Of a DNA stretch of 64,000 nt, positions 26,500 through 35,865 are shown in pieces; within the stretch, counting starts at the first letter, position 1; the number at the start of each line of letters is the position of its first letter. The translations under genes were made by a program, and so were the position numbers. The stretch spans positions 62,001-126,000 of the forward strand of contig NZ_QDDR01000012.1 in the NCBI RefSeq assembly GCF_003075525.1. The letters run 5' to 3'. The stretch comes from Pararhodobacter aggregans (GTDB lineage: Bacteria; Pseudomonadota; Alphaproteobacteria; Rhodobacterales; Rhodobacteraceae). A model generated the notes under the pieces. It did no database searches. It worked only from the letters and a program-made list of their open reading frames with translations, and was not told the DNA's origin.

Positions 26500-27227
26500 C
26501 CGCCATCTCCGTATCCGGACTGAACAAATGGTACGGCAGCTATCACGCGCTGCGCGACATCGACCTGACGGTCGAGCCCGGCGAGCGGATCGTGGTCTGC
26601 GGGCCCTCGGGGTCCGGCAAGTCGACGCTGATCCGCTGCCTCAACCGGCTGGAGGACCATCAGTCGGGCAGCATCGTGGTGAACGGCACCCCGCTGACCG
26701 ATGACCTGAAGAACCTCAGCGCCGTGCGGCGCGAGGTGGGGATGGTGTTCCAGCACTTCAACCTGTTCCCGCACCTGACCGTGCTGGAGAATTGCGCCCT
26801 GCCGCAGATCCTGGCCCGCGGCACCCGCCGGGCCGAGGCGGAGGCCCGCGCGCGCCGCTATCTGGAACGGGTCCGCATCCCCGAGCAATCGGCCAAGTTC
26901 CCCGGGCAGTTGTCGGGCGGGCAGCAGCAGCGCGTCGCCATCGCCCGCGCCCTGTGCATGGAGCCCAAGGTGATGCTGTTCGACGAGCCGACCAGCGCGC
27001 TGGATCCCGAGATGATAAAGGAGGTGCTGGAAACCATGATCGCGCTTGCCGATGACGGGATGACCATGATCGTCGTCACGCACGAGATGGGGTTTGCGCG
27101 CCGGGTGGCGGACCGGGTGATCTTCATGGACGCCGGGCAGATCGTGGAACAGGCCCCGCCCGAGGATTTCTTCGGCAATCCCCACCACGCGCGCACCCGC
27201 GAGTTTCTGGAACAGATCGTCCACTGA
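26496..27227 (+). CDS. aapP: Amino-acid ABC transporter ATP-binding protein AapP-like
   Basis: A 243-residue polar-amino-acid ABC ATPase. Walker A is GPSGSGKST (about residues 36-44), the Q-loop [20 protein letters not shown], the signature LSGGQQQR, Walker [15 protein letters not shown] and the H-loop VVTHEMGFA. It overlaps aapM by four bases and closes the metC-aapJQMP operon. A 180-base non-coding gap separates it from the converging racemase gene; no clear terminator was found there. Confidence 0.95.
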   Translation: MTAISVSGLNKWYGSYHALRDIDLTVEPGERIVVCGPSGSGKSTLIRCLNRLEDHQSGSIVVNGTPLTDDLKNLSAVRREVGMVFQHFNLFPHLTVLENCALPQILARGTRRAEAEARARRYLERVRIPEQSAKFPGQLSGGQQQRVAIARALCMEPKVMLFDEPTSALDPEMIKEVLETMIALADDGMTMIVVTHEMGFARRVADRVIFMDAGQIVEQAPPEDFFGNPHHARTREFLEQIVH

Positions 27228-27407
27228 CCGGGTTTTCATCGGCCCGGCACGGGGTCCGCGCCACAAGCGGGAACGGTCGCCGCCTGCGGCATCCCTGCGG
27301 ACAGGCCGGTCACCAGAAGCGTCCGGTTCCGATCTCCGCTCGATCCGGCGCACAGGGAACAGCGCCGGATGCGAGAGAGCGGCCGACCCGTCTTGCAAGG
27401 GCCGAGA

Positions 27408-28484
27408 TCACTCCTTCCGCAGGGCTCTCACCAGGCCGAAATGCAGGTCCGTGACCGACAGGCCAAGCGCCCCGGCGAGGTCCTGCAGCGTGATCTCCCT
27501 CCCGCCGTCCTGACCGACGAGCGTCACGGGATCACCGTCGCCGGCATCCGCAATGTCACTGAGATCGACCATCGATGCCAAGAGCGTTCGCGCGACAACC
27601 GGCGCCGCTTGCCCCCGGATCAGCACCTGTCCGAACGGCGGTCGAGCCGGGAGCCCGTCGAAATGGCCGATGGGAATGGTCCCGACCCGCGATGGCGCGC
27701 GCCCCGCCACGGCGCCGTAGCCGAGCGCGCCCGCCCGCCGAACAGCGCGGCTGTCGAGCAGCACGGACCGGATCGCGCGGACCACGGGCCTGAAAGCGGC
27801 GCTGCCCGGCGGCTGCATCATGCCATAAAGCGCCCGGCCGGGATCGACCTGTTCATGGCGCAAATCGGGCCGTGCCAGCAGCAGGGGGCTGGCCGCAAGC
27901 ATGCCTGGTATCGCCCGCCTGCAGGCCGCGCGGATCGAGGTCAGTTGCCGGTCAAAGGCGGCCAGCGCGGCCTCGGTCGAACCGCGCGCCGAGGATTGAC
28001 TGAAATGGGTATAGACCCCGGCGATGCCCTGCAGGTGCCCCTTGTCGAGCGCCGACAGGACCGGCGCCAGTTCAGGCTCGGCAAAGCCGTAGCGATGCAG
28101 GCCGCAATCGAGCTTCAGCCAGAAACCCGCCTCAGGGGCGGCCATCAGGATCGCCTCCAGACTGGCCCGATTGTGCACGGAAACCAGGATCCCTGCCGCG
28201 GCCAGCGCTGGCAGATCGGCCGGCAACGCCGAGGGGAACATCAGGATCCGGGCGTCAGGCAAGGCGGCGCGCAGCTCCAGCGCCTCGTCTGGCGTACCGA
28301 CGCAAAACCGGCCGAGCCCGCAGGCCGCCCCCATCCGCGCCGCACGGACCGTGCCCAGCCCGTAGCCGTCGCCCTTGCAGACCTGCCAGATCACCGGATC
28401 GCCGGGCAGCATCCCGCGCAGCAGCGCGAGGTTGTGGCGCAGCGCGTCCGGGTCGAGCTCGACATGATTGGGGCGCGAGATCAT
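27408..28484 (-). CDS. alr: Alanine racemase family protein
   Basis: A 358-residue fold-type III PLP enzyme. The Schiff-base Lys37 lies in VCKGDGYGLG (canonical VKANAYGHG), with LKLDCGLHRYGF, GVYTHFSQS and the PGRALYGMMQ motif further on. A C-terminal beta domain holds GALGYGAVAG. It overlaps hyuB by four bases and is the last gene of the LacI-controlled hydantoinase operon, so it is unlikely to be the housekeeping cell-wall racemase. More likely it racemises an amino acid released by the HyuAB step, which is inference. Several core motifs deviate (CKGDGYG), fitting a specialised member. Confidence 0.82.
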   Translation of the reverse strand: MISRPNHVELDPDALRHNLALLRGMLPGDPVIWQVCKGDGYGLGTVRAARMGAACGLGRFCVGTPDEALELRAALPDARILMFPSALPADLPALAAAGILVSVHNRASLEAILMAAPEAGFWLKLDCGLHRYGFAEPELAPVLSALDKGHLQGIAGVYTHFSQSSARGSTEAALAAFDRQLTSIRAACRRAIPGMLAASPLLLARPDLRHEQVDPGRALYGMMQPPGSAAFRPVVRAIRSVLLDSRAVRRAGALGYGAVAGRAPSRVGTIPIGHFDGLPARPPFGQVLIRGQAAPVVARTLLASMVDLSDIADAGDGDPVTLVGQDGGREITLQDLAGALGLSVTDLHFGLVRALRKE

Positions 28485-30325
28485 GGGCGGTCGCCGATCC
28501 CCGGACCGGCGCCGATCGTCTCCAGGAAATGGGCCTGCTGCCTCATCGCGAGTTCTCCCGGTTCCAGCCGCGACAGGTCCCGGCGCAGCGCGTCGGTCGC
28601 GAGCGGATCCGGCGCCCCATCGGCCGCCAGCACCACGCCATAGACCGTGCGGGCGTGCCCGGCGTCCAGAAGGCCATCGCGGCAATCCTCGGCCACCGCC
28701 TCGGGTGGACGGGTCAGCGGGTCGCCATAACCGGCGCCGCCCGCGGCGATATGCATCACGCGGTCGCCGCGTTGCAGCGGGCGCGGTCCCATGTTCATGG
28801 TCGGCAGCAGGCTGCAACGGCCATCGGCATGCTGCAGCGTCGTCACCGAGGGCGAACCCGGCAATCCGCCGTCCATCGCCAGCGGCAGATTGCGCCGCCG
28901 ATCCGAACGCAGGGTCATGGAGGCAGTCTCGGCCTCGATCACATAGGTGCGCTGCATCGCCAGCCCGCCGCGCCGGCGCCCGGCCCCACCGGAATTCGGC
29001 GCGAAGCCATAGCTTTCCACGCGCAGCGGCAGACGGGCCTCCATCAACTCGATCGGTTGGTTCGAGAGGTTGGCGCCGGGGCTGGAGATGCCCTCGACCC
29101 CGTCATGGTCGCGCCGCCCGCCCCAACTGCCGAGGATGCCGTCCGTGACCAGCCATTGCACCTGACGCGGGCCCTGCCGCCCCGAGAAGGTGATCGCCGT
29201 CGGCCCGCCCTCGCCGCCGGCGGGCACCAGCCCCGGCATCAGCGGGCCGAAGGCGGCGAAACAGGTGTCGAGCATCCGATAGGCGATCACGCCGCGCGCC
29301 GCGCAGGCCGCGCCGTCGCGCGGGTTGACGATCGATCCCTCGGGGGCACGCAGATGGATCGGCCGCATGTAGCCCTCGCAATTCGGGATCCCCGGACCCA
29401 GGGCATTGCGCAAGGCGGCATAGGCGAGCGACCAGGTGGTCGTGATCGGACAGTTGATCGCACCGGCAACCTGATCCGAGGTCCCCTCCCAGTCGAAGGT
29501 GATCTCGCTGCCCTTGACTGTGATCGCGACATGAAAGTCGATCCGCGCGCCGGATTCGCCGAGCCCGTCGATGTAGTCGACCGCGCGCATCACCCCGTCC
29601 GGGATCTCGGCGATGCGCTGGCGCACCAGCCGCTCGGCGTAATCGTGCAACTCGTCGATCAGCGCCGGAAAGGCCGCGCCGTGCTTGGCCACCAGCGCCG
29701 CGAAGGACCGCGCGACGGTATCGCAGGCCGAGATCTGCGCGCGCAGATCGCCCATCACCTCGCCCGGCATCCGGGAATTGGCGCGCAGCATGTCGAATAC
29801 CGCGGCGTTGGGCCGCCCGGCCTCGAACAGCCGCACCAGCGGGATGCGCAAACCCTCCTGATGGATCTCCTCGGCATTCAGCGCCATCGAACCGGGGGCG
29901 AGGCCGCCGATATCGGTGTGATGCACCAGCGAGGCGGTGAAACCCACGCGCTGCCCGGCCTGAAACACCGGGCGGATGAAGAAGATGTCCGGCAGATGCA
30001 TGCCCCCTGCGGCATAGGGATCGTTGACGAGGAAGCCATCGCCCTCGGCAATCGTCGCGCCGAAGGTTTCCAGCAGCCGCGTCATCACGCGCGGGAAGGA
30101 CCCCAGGTGAATCGGGTTCGTCAGACCCTGCGCCACCAGCCGCCCCTCGGCATCGAAGATCGCGGTCGAGTAATCCATCGAGTCGCGCACGATCGGGCTG
30201 TAGGCCGAACGCAGGATGATCAGCGCCATCTCGTCGGCCAGTGATTCCAGCGCGTTCTTCAGGATTTCCAGTGTCACGGGGTCCGAGCGCGTGGCGGTGA
30301 TCTCGGGTCGGGGGGCGAGCGGCAT
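28481..30325 (-). CDS. hyuB: Hydantoinase B / oxoprolinase family protein
   Basis: A 614-residue HyuB-type subunit: opening DPVTLEILKNALESLADEMALIILRSAYSPIVRDSMDYSTAIFDAEGRLVAQGLTNPIHLGSFP, then NDPYAAGGMHLPDIFFIRPVF and HHTDIGGLAPGSMA, all hallmark segments. With HyuA it hydrolyses cyclic amide rings (5-oxoproline, N-methylhydantoin and similar) using ATP. AGGAGGCCTGAG precedes the start at 30325, only one base after the hyuA stop. Length is typical for separate-subunit forms. The exact ring substrate is not readable; a carboxylase role (acetone or acetophenone carboxylase relatives) is less likely because no third subunit is present. Confidence 0.92.
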   Translation of the reverse strand: MPLAPRPEITATRSDPVTLEILKNALESLADEMALIILRSAYSPIVRDSMDYSTAIFDAEGRLVAQGLTNPIHLGSFPRVMTRLLETFGATIAEGDGFLVNDPYAAGGMHLPDIFFIRPVFQAGQRVGFTASLVHHTDIGGLAPGSMALNAEEIHQEGLRIPLVRLFEAGRPNAAVFDMLRANSRMPGEVMGDLRAQISACDTVARSFAALVAKHGAAFPALIDELHDYAERLVRQRIAEIPDGVMRAVDYIDGLGESGARIDFHVAITVKGSEITFDWEGTSDQVAGAINCPITTTWSLAYAALRNALGPGIPNCEGYMRPIHLRAPEGSIVNPRDGAACAARGVIAYRMLDTCFAAFGPLMPGLVPAGGEGGPTAITFSGRQGPRQVQWLVTDGILGSWGGRRDHDGVEGISSPGANLSNQPIELMEARLPLRVESYGFAPNSGGAGRRRGGLAMQRTYVIEAETASMTLRSDRRRNLPLAMDGGLPGSPSVTTLQHADGRCSLLPTMNMGPRPLQRGDRVMHIAAGGAGYGDPLTRPPEAVAEDCRDGLLDAGHARTVYGVVLAADGAPDPLATDALRRDLSRLEPGELAMRQQAHFLETIGAGPGIGDRP

Positions 30326-30326
30326 C

Positions 30327-32417
30327 TCAGGCCTCCTTGGTGATGACGATGTTGGTAAAGGCGTCGAGTTCGGCGCCCCAGCCGGGCGGCACGACGGTGG
30401 TGCTGTCGTATTCCTCGACGATGAGCGGCCCGGCACGGCGGCCTCCGGCCAGATCGGCGCGGGTCAGGACCGGTGTGGCGACGCGGGCACCGAGCGCCGC
30501 GAAATGGACCTTGCGATGATGCGTGCCGCGCGCGGGCGTGCCCAGCGGCGGGGCGCGGAAGGTCCGGTCGCCGCTGTCGGCGCGCAGGCCGATCAGCCGC
30601 AGGTTCACCAGTTCGACCGCGTCCTCGTCCGAGGCATGGCCGTAGGTGCGGGCGTGTTCGCCATGGAAAGCCGCGCCGAGGGCGTCCAGAATCCCCTCCG
30701 GCAGCTCGGCGGCGACGGGAACCGTCAGCTCATAGGCCTGACCGACGTAGCGCAGGTCGGCCTCGATCTGGAACCGCATGGCGTCGGGTGCGCAGCCCTC
30801 GTCGGCCAGCGCCCGCGCGACACCCTCGCGCAGGGCGTCGAGGCCGTGCTGAAGCGCCTCGGGCGTCAGCGCGGCCAAGGGCCGATAGACAGTGCGCGTC
30901 AGTTCGCGCCTGGTCTGCGAATGCAGCAGGCCCAGGGCCGAAAAGACGCCCGGGCTGGGGGGCACCACCACGCGGCCCATGTCCAGCAGTTCCGCCACCT
31001 GGACCGCGACCAGCGGACCGTTGCCGCCGAAGGCAAAGAGCGCAAAGTCGCGCGGGTCGCGGCCGCGATAGGTCGAGACCGCCTTGACCGCCCGCATCAT
31101 CGTCGCCGCGGCAATGGCATAGACGCCGCTCGCAGCCTGATCGAGCGTCAGCCCGGCCGGACCTGCCACGCGCGCCTGCAAGGCGTCGCGCGCCTTCGCG
31201 GCATTCAGCGCCACGGCGCCGCCTGCCAGATGCTCGGGGTTCAGATACCCCAGCACCACCGCTGCGTCGGTGAAGGTCGGATCCTCGCCGCCGAGGTCAT
31301 AGCAGGCGGGCCCCGGCGAGGATCCGGCACTGTCCGGGCCCACCCGCAGCGCCCCGCCCGCGTCGAGCCGCACGATCGAGCCGCCGCCCGCGCCGATTTC
31401 GGAGACGTCGATGAAAGGCATCTTGACCGAATGCCCGCCACCCTTGACCAGCTTGGAGCTGAGGTTGATCCCCGCCCCCACCTCGTATTCTGTGGTGCGC
31501 GTTGGCTCGCCGCCTTCGATCATCGCGGCCTTCGCCGTGGTCCCGCCCATGTCAAAGGTGATGATCTCGCCATAGCCCGCGGCGCGCCCGAGATTCGCCG
31601 CCGCGATCACCCCGGCCGCCGGACCGCTTTCGATGATCGCCGCCGGGATCTCGGCCGCAGCGCGCGCGCTCATCGCCCCGCCCGAGGATTGGACGATGGA
31701 CAGGGGCGCCGCCAGCCCCGCGCTGGCCAGACGGCGTTCCAGCGACAGCAGGTAGCGCTTCACCACCGGCCCCAGATAGGCGTTCACCACGACAGTGCTG
31801 GTGCGTTCGTATTCGCGGATCTCGGGCAGGACTTCGGTCGAGCGGGTGAGGTAGATGTCCGGCCCCAGCGCCTCGGCCAGCAGGGCGAAGGCGCGGGCTT
31901 CGTGATCGGGGTTGGCGTAGGAATGCAGGAAGCTGATCGCCACCGCCTCGATCCCGGCGGCGCGGATCTCGGCCGCGATTGTCGTCAGCTCCGCCTCGGC
32001 CAGCGGCACCAGGACCGAGCCGTCGGCCAGCATGCGCTCGCTGACCTCATAGCGGTGACGTCGAAGGGCCAGCGGCACCGGCTTGACGTAGTTCAGGTCA
32101 TAAAGCTGCGGCACGCGCAGCCGCCCGATCTCGACCACGTCGCGAAAGCCGCGCGTCGTTACCAGCGCCGTTTTCGCGCCTTTGCCTTCCAGCACGGTGT
32201 TGGTGGCGACGGTCGTGGCATGGATGATCTCGGACACCTGCGCCGGATCGGCACCCACGCGGCTCAGCAATTCCTGCGCGCCATTCAGGATGCCCAGCGA
32301 ATAATCCGCCGGCGTGGACGAGACCTTGCACTGATGAATCGTTTCATCGTTACCGCGCAGAACAACATCGGTGAAGGTGCCGCCGATGTCGGCACCCAGT
32401 CGGTAGGTAATGGTCAC
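30327..32417 (-). CDS. hyuA: Hydantoinase A / oxoprolinase family protein
   Basis: A 696-residue HyuA-type ATP-binding subunit. It starts MTITYRLGADIGGTFTDVVL, the phosphate-binding loop of the ASKHA fold, followed by HATTVATNTVLEGKGAKTALVTTRGFRDVVEIGR and, further on, DMGGTTAKAAMIEGG and GAGGGSIVRLD. It activates a cyclic amide with ATP for ring opening together with HyuB. Residues 24-28 (DETIH) are encoded by an exact copy of the upstream LacI operator, and the codons there are unusually AT-ending for this genome. It follows the ATPase gene by 16 bases. Confidence 0.93.
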   Translation of the reverse strand: MTITYRLGADIGGTFTDVVLRGNDETIHQCKVSSTPADYSLGILNGAQELLSRVGADPAQVSEIIHATTVATNTVLEGKGAKTALVTTRGFRDVVEIGRLRVPQLYDLNYVKPVPLALRRHRYEVSERMLADGSVLVPLAEAELTTIAAEIRAAGIEAVAISFLHSYANPDHEARAFALLAEALGPDIYLTRSTEVLPEIREYERTSTVVVNAYLGPVVKRYLLSLERRLASAGLAAPLSIVQSSGGAMSARAAAEIPAAIIESGPAAGVIAAANLGRAAGYGEIITFDMGGTTAKAAMIEGGEPTRTTEYEVGAGINLSSKLVKGGGHSVKMPFIDVSEIGAGGGSIVRLDAGGALRVGPDSAGSSPGPACYDLGGEDPTFTDAAVVLGYLNPEHLAGGAVALNAAKARDALQARVAGPAGLTLDQAASGVYAIAAATMMRAVKAVSTYRGRDPRDFALFAFGGNGPLVAVQVAELLDMGRVVVPPSPGVFSALGLLHSQTRRELTRTVYRPLAALTPEALQHGLDALREGVARALADEGCAPDAMRFQIEADLRYVGQAYELTVPVAAELPEGILDALGAAFHGEHARTYGHASDEDAVELVNLRLIGLRADSGDRTFRAPPLGTPARGTHHRKVHFAALGARVATPVLTRADLAGGRRAGPLIVEEYDSTTVVPPGWGAELDAFTNIVITKEA
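32333..32348. promoter_or_regulatory. Intragenic LacI-type operator inside hyuA
   Basis: GATGAATCGTTTCATC is identical to the site at 38142-38157 upstream of the operon and sits 70-85 bases into hyuA. It covers codons 24-28; four of those five codons end in A or T (GAT GAA ACG ATT CAT), in a genome where GC-ending codons dominate. Function as a bound operator is inference. Confidence 0.6.
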
Positions 32418-32433
32418 GGGTCTCTCCTGTGGA

Positions 32434-34044
32434 TCAGGCGGGGCTTGCGAAACGGGCGCGGCCGGCCAGCCCCTTGGGCAGCGAAGCCAGCAGCGCGCGG
32501 GTGTAATCGGTGGCGGGATGGGTCAGGACCTGCCGCGCCTCGCCGGTCTCGACGATGGCGCCCGCGCGCATCACGAGGACCCGGTCGCAGATCGTGCCGA
32601 TCAGCCCGAGGTCGTGGCTGATGACGATCAGCGTCATGCCGAGATCGCGCTGCAGCGCTTGCAGAAGCTCGATGATCTCTTTCTGCACCGAAACGTCCAG
32701 CGCGGAGGTGGGCTCGTCGGCGATCAGGATGTCGGGGCTGGTCGCCAGCGCCCGGGCGATGCCGACGCGCTGACGCTGGCCGCCCGACAATTGGTGCGGA
32801 TAGCGATCCAGCAGCGCGGGATCGAGGCGTACAAGCTCCATCAGCGCCCCGGGGCTGCGCCGCTCGGCGCGGGGCAATGCCTGCATCGCCTCGGACAGGG
32901 CCCGCCGGATGGTCTTGCGCGGGTTGAGCGAGGCCTGACTGCCCTGAAACACCAGCTGGATCCGGCGCGACAGCGCGCGGCGCCCGGCCCGGTCGCGGGG
33001 CTTCAGCGGAGCGCCTTGCAACAGCACGGTGCCGCTGGTTGGCAGGTCGAGCCCGATCAGCAGCCGCGCCAGCGTCGACTTGCCCGAGCCGCTCTCGCCG
33101 ACGATGCCCAGCACCTGCCCGGCATGGACCTGCAGGTCCGAGGGACGAAGCGCCTGCACCTGCCGCCGGTCCCAGAGCCTTGCCACGGCCGAGCGCGCGC
33201 GCGGATAGGCGCGGCTGACCGCGCGGGTCTCAAGCACCACGGGCGTGTCGGGTATCCGGCCCTCGCCCGGCAGGCCGATCCGGGGGATCGCCGCCAAGAG
33301 CTTCCGCGTATACTCGGCCCGCGGCGCCCCCATGACCTGCGCCGCCTCGCCCATCTCGACAATCCGGCCCTCGTGCATCACCGCGATGCGGTCGGCGAAT
33401 TCCCCGACCAGATCAAGGTTGTGCGAGATGAACAGCAGCCCGATGCCGCGCGCCCGGCACAGATCGACCAGCAACCGCGTGATCTGCTCCTGCACGGTCA
33501 CATCCAGCGCCGTGGTCGGCTCGTCCGCGATAAGCAAGGCGGGATCGCAGGCGATCGCCAGCGCGATCATCACCCGCTGCCGCATCCCCCCGGACAGTTC
33601 ATGCGGATAGAGGGTGAGGCAACGCTCGGCCTCGCGGATGCCGACCTGGGCCAGCAGATCGATGGCCCGACCGCGCCGCGCCGCGCCGGACAGGTCGGTA
33701 TGCGCGGCCAGCACATCGCCGATCTGCCGCCCGACCGGAAACACCGGGTTGAGCGAGGTCATCGGATCCTGGAAAACCATCGCCACCCGCCGCCCGCGCA
33801 TCTGTCGCAGCGCCGAGGCGGACAGCGACAGCACGTCCTCGCCCTGCAGCAGGATCCGCCCCGCAGTCCGCGCCGCGCCGTCCAGCAACCGCATCACCGA
33901 CAGGGCGGTCACGCTCTTGCCCGAGCCGCTTTCGCCGATGATCGCCAGCTTCTCGCCGCGCGCCAGATGCAGCGAGACGCCGCGCACCGCGTGAAAGGTG
34001 CCAAAGCGGACATCCAGATCCTCGATCTGCAACAGCGCATCCAT
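32434..34044 (-). CDS. Dipeptide-type ABC transporter ATPase, fused double NBD (DppD-DppF/GsiA-like)
   Basis: A 536-residue protein containing two complete ATPase domains. NBD1 (about 5-255): Walker [11 protein letters not shown]-loop [12 protein letters not shown], signature LSGGMRQR, Walker [16 protein letters not shown]2 (about 285-530): [56 protein letters not shown]. Each NBD ends in an oligopeptide-family C-terminal segment. It energises the DppBC-like permeases encoded just upstream. The start at 34044 shares one base with the preceding stop; the longer open frame upstream is a shadow. Confidence 0.95.
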   Translation of the reverse strand: MDALLQIEDLDVRFGTFHAVRGVSLHLARGEKLAIIGESGSGKSVTALSVMRLLDGAARTAGRILLQGEDVLSLSASALRQMRGRRVAMVFQDPMTSLNPVFPVGRQIGDVLAAHTDLSGAARRGRAIDLLAQVGIREAERCLTLYPHELSGGMRQRVMIALAIACDPALLIADEPTTALDVTVQEQITRLLVDLCRARGIGLLFISHNLDLVGEFADRIAVMHEGRIVEMGEAAQVMGAPRAEYTRKLLAAIPRIGLPGEGRIPDTPVVLETRAVSRAYPRARSAVARLWDRRQVQALRPSDLQVHAGQVLGIVGESGSGKSTLARLLIGLDLPTSGTVLLQGAPLKPRDRAGRRALSRRIQLVFQGSQASLNPRKTIRRALSEAMQALPRAERRSPGALMELVRLDPALLDRYPHQLSGGQRQRVGIARALATSPDILIADEPTSALDVSVQKEIIELLQALQRDLGMTLIVISHDLGLIGTICDRVLVMRAGAIVETGEARQVLTHPATDYTRALLASLPKGLAGRARFASPA

Positions 34045-34922
34045 CAGGCGGTTTCCTTCGGCAGGCGGGTGCGGCGGCGCGGGTCGAACAGGTCGCGCAG
34101 GCCGTCGCCCAAGAGGTTGAAGCCGATCACGGACAGGAAAATCGCCAGACCCGGGAACAGCGACAGCCAGTATTCGCCGCTGAACACCGTCTGCTTGCTG
34201 TCCGCCAGCATCGAGCCCCAGCTGGGCATCGGTGGTTGCACACCGAGGCCGACGAAGGACAGCGAGGCTTCGATGATGATGCCGATGCCCACCAGCACGC
34301 TGGCCTGCACCAGAAGCGGCGACAGGATGTTGGGCAGCACGTCGCCGAACAGGATCGCCGCGCTGCCGGTACCCGGCAGGCGGCGGGCATCGACATATTC
34401 CTGCTTCAGCTCGGCCAGTGCCAGGCCATAGGTGATGCGCGCGATGCCGGGGAAGAACAGGACGCCCACCAGCAGCACCAGTTTTGCCTCGTTCGACAGG
34501 CTCACCGGGCCGATCTGCGTGGCGCCGGTGCCGACGATGCCGACCACGGCGATGGCCCAGATCAGCACCGGGATCGCGGCGAAGATATCGACAAGACGCA
34601 TGGCCAGCTCCTCGAACAGGCTGCCGGCGGCTTCGGCGGCGGCTAGGCCCAGCGAAACGCCCAGCACCATGCCGATCACCACGATCCCCAGGCCGATCGC
34701 CAGGGACGAGCGCGCGCCCCAGAATGTGCGCGCCAGCACGTCGCGCCCCAGCGCATCGGTGCCGAACCAATGCTCGGCCGAGGGCGGCAGATAGGTGTCG
34801 AGGATGCTGGTCGCGGTCGGCGAGGGCAGCGGCAGTACCGGAGCCAGCAGCGCGATCAGCCCCATGGCCAGGACCAGCGCCAGGCCCAGAAGGGCGACAG
34901 GAGAGCGGGAGAGCGCGGACAT
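34044..34922 (-). CDS. Dipeptide-type ABC transporter permease (DppC-like)
   Basis: A 292-residue permease with about six membrane helices. It has the DppC-typical N-terminal segment and periplasmic loop (YLPPSAEHWFGTDALGRDVLARTFWGARSSLAIGLGIVVIGMVLG) and a C-terminal SFVGLGVQPPMPSWGSMLADS. The motif FGTDALGRD is diagnostic of the DppC/OppC group. GAGGAGGGATC precedes the ATG. It lies ten bases after the partner permease and touches the ATPase gene. Confidence 0.95.
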   Translation of the reverse strand: MSALSRSPVALLGLALVLAMGLIALLAPVLPLPSPTATSILDTYLPPSAEHWFGTDALGRDVLARTFWGARSSLAIGLGIVVIGMVLGVSLGLAAAEAAGSLFEELAMRLVDIFAAIPVLIWAIAVVGIVGTGATQIGPVSLSNEAKLVLLVGVLFFPGIARITYGLALAELKQEYVDARRLPGTGSAAILFGDVLPNILSPLLVQASVLVGIGIIIEASLSFVGLGVQPPMPSWGSMLADSKQTVFSGEYWLSLFPGLAIFLSVIGFNLLGDGLRDLFDPRRRTRLPKETA

Positions 34923-34931
34923 GATCCCTCC

Positions 34932-35864
34932 TCAGGTCGCGAGGCGCGGGTTCAGCGCGCGCTGGATCAGATCGGCAGCGGTCGAGGCCAGCACGAACAC
35001 GAGGGTAATCAGCAGCACGATGGCCTGGATCATCGGGTAATCGCGCTGGAAGATCGCGGTCAGCAGCGCATTGGCAAGGCCGGGCAGGTTGAACACCATT
35101 TCGACAATGACGGCCCAGCCGAACATGTAGCCATAGGACATGGCCGCCATCGAGACGAAGGGCGGCAGGGCGTTGCGCAGCGTATAGACATAGCGGGTGC
35201 GCGCCGGCAGTCCCAGCGCCACGCCGGTACGGGTGTAATCCTGCCCCAGCACGTCAATCAGGCTGGCGCGCATCAGCCGGGACATGGCGCCGATGTAATA
35301 GATCGCAATCGCCAGCGCCGGCAGCAGGAGCGAGGACAGATGCGGCCAGACCCCGCGCGCCCAGGGGATCACGCCCACCGGTGGCAGCCAGCCCAGTTGC
35401 ACACCCACCAGCCGCATCAACAGGAGGCCCAGCCAGAACCCCGGCACCGACAGCGCCGCCATGGCGAGGATGCGCACGGCATGATCGGGCCAGCGGTTCT
35501 CGCCATAGGCCGAGGCCGATCCCAGCGCGACCGACCCCACCACCGCCAGCACGAAGGCCAGCGTCACCAGTTCCAGCGTCAGCGGCAGCGTCTCGGCCAG
35601 CCGCTGGTTCACCGATTGGCCGGTGACATAGGAGCGGGCGAAGCCCTCGGCCGGCAGCGCGCGCAGCCATGCCAGGTATTGCACGGCGATGGGCCGGTCC
35701 AGGCCGTGCTCGGCCTCGAAGGCGGCGAGGCTCTCGGCGGGCGCGTCGGCGCCCAGCACCAGCCGCGCGGGCGAAACGCCGCCCAGCCGGGTCAGCGCGA
35801 AGATCATCGCGCTGACCACGAAGAGCACCATCAGGGCGCTGGCGAGGCGGGTCAGAACCGGCAT
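34932..35864 (-). CDS. Dipeptide-type ABC transporter permease (DppB-like)
   Basis: A 310-residue permease of the DppB/OppB group: N-terminal TM1 (LASALMVLFVVSAMIFALTRLGG), the periplasmic ERG-like loop (EHGLDRPIAVQYLAWLRALPAEGFARSYVTGQSVNQRLAETLPLTLEL) and the C-terminal core (SLIDVLGQDYTRTGVALGLPARTRYVYTLRNALPPFVSM; EMVFNLPGLANALLTAIFQRDYPMIQ). Normal length. It starts one base after the binding-protein stop. Confidence 0.95.
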   Translation of the reverse strand: MPVLTRLASALMVLFVVSAMIFALTRLGGVSPARLVLGADAPAESLAAFEAEHGLDRPIAVQYLAWLRALPAEGFARSYVTGQSVNQRLAETLPLTLELVTLAFVLAVVGSVALGSASAYGENRWPDHAVRILAMAALSVPGFWLGLLLMRLVGVQLGWLPPVGVIPWARGVWPHLSSLLLPALAIAIYYIGAMSRLMRASLIDVLGQDYTRTGVALGLPARTRYVYTLRNALPPFVSMAAMSYGYMFGWAVIVEMVFNLPGLANALLTAIFQRDYPMIQAIVLLITLVFVLASTAADLIQRALNPRLAT

Positions 35865-35865
35865 C

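Noticed and set aside
27408-28484. Housekeeping alanine racemase
   Set aside because: Four-base overlap with hyuB and placement at the end of a LacI-controlled catabolic operon, plus the altered CKGDGYG lysine motif, argue for a specialised role.
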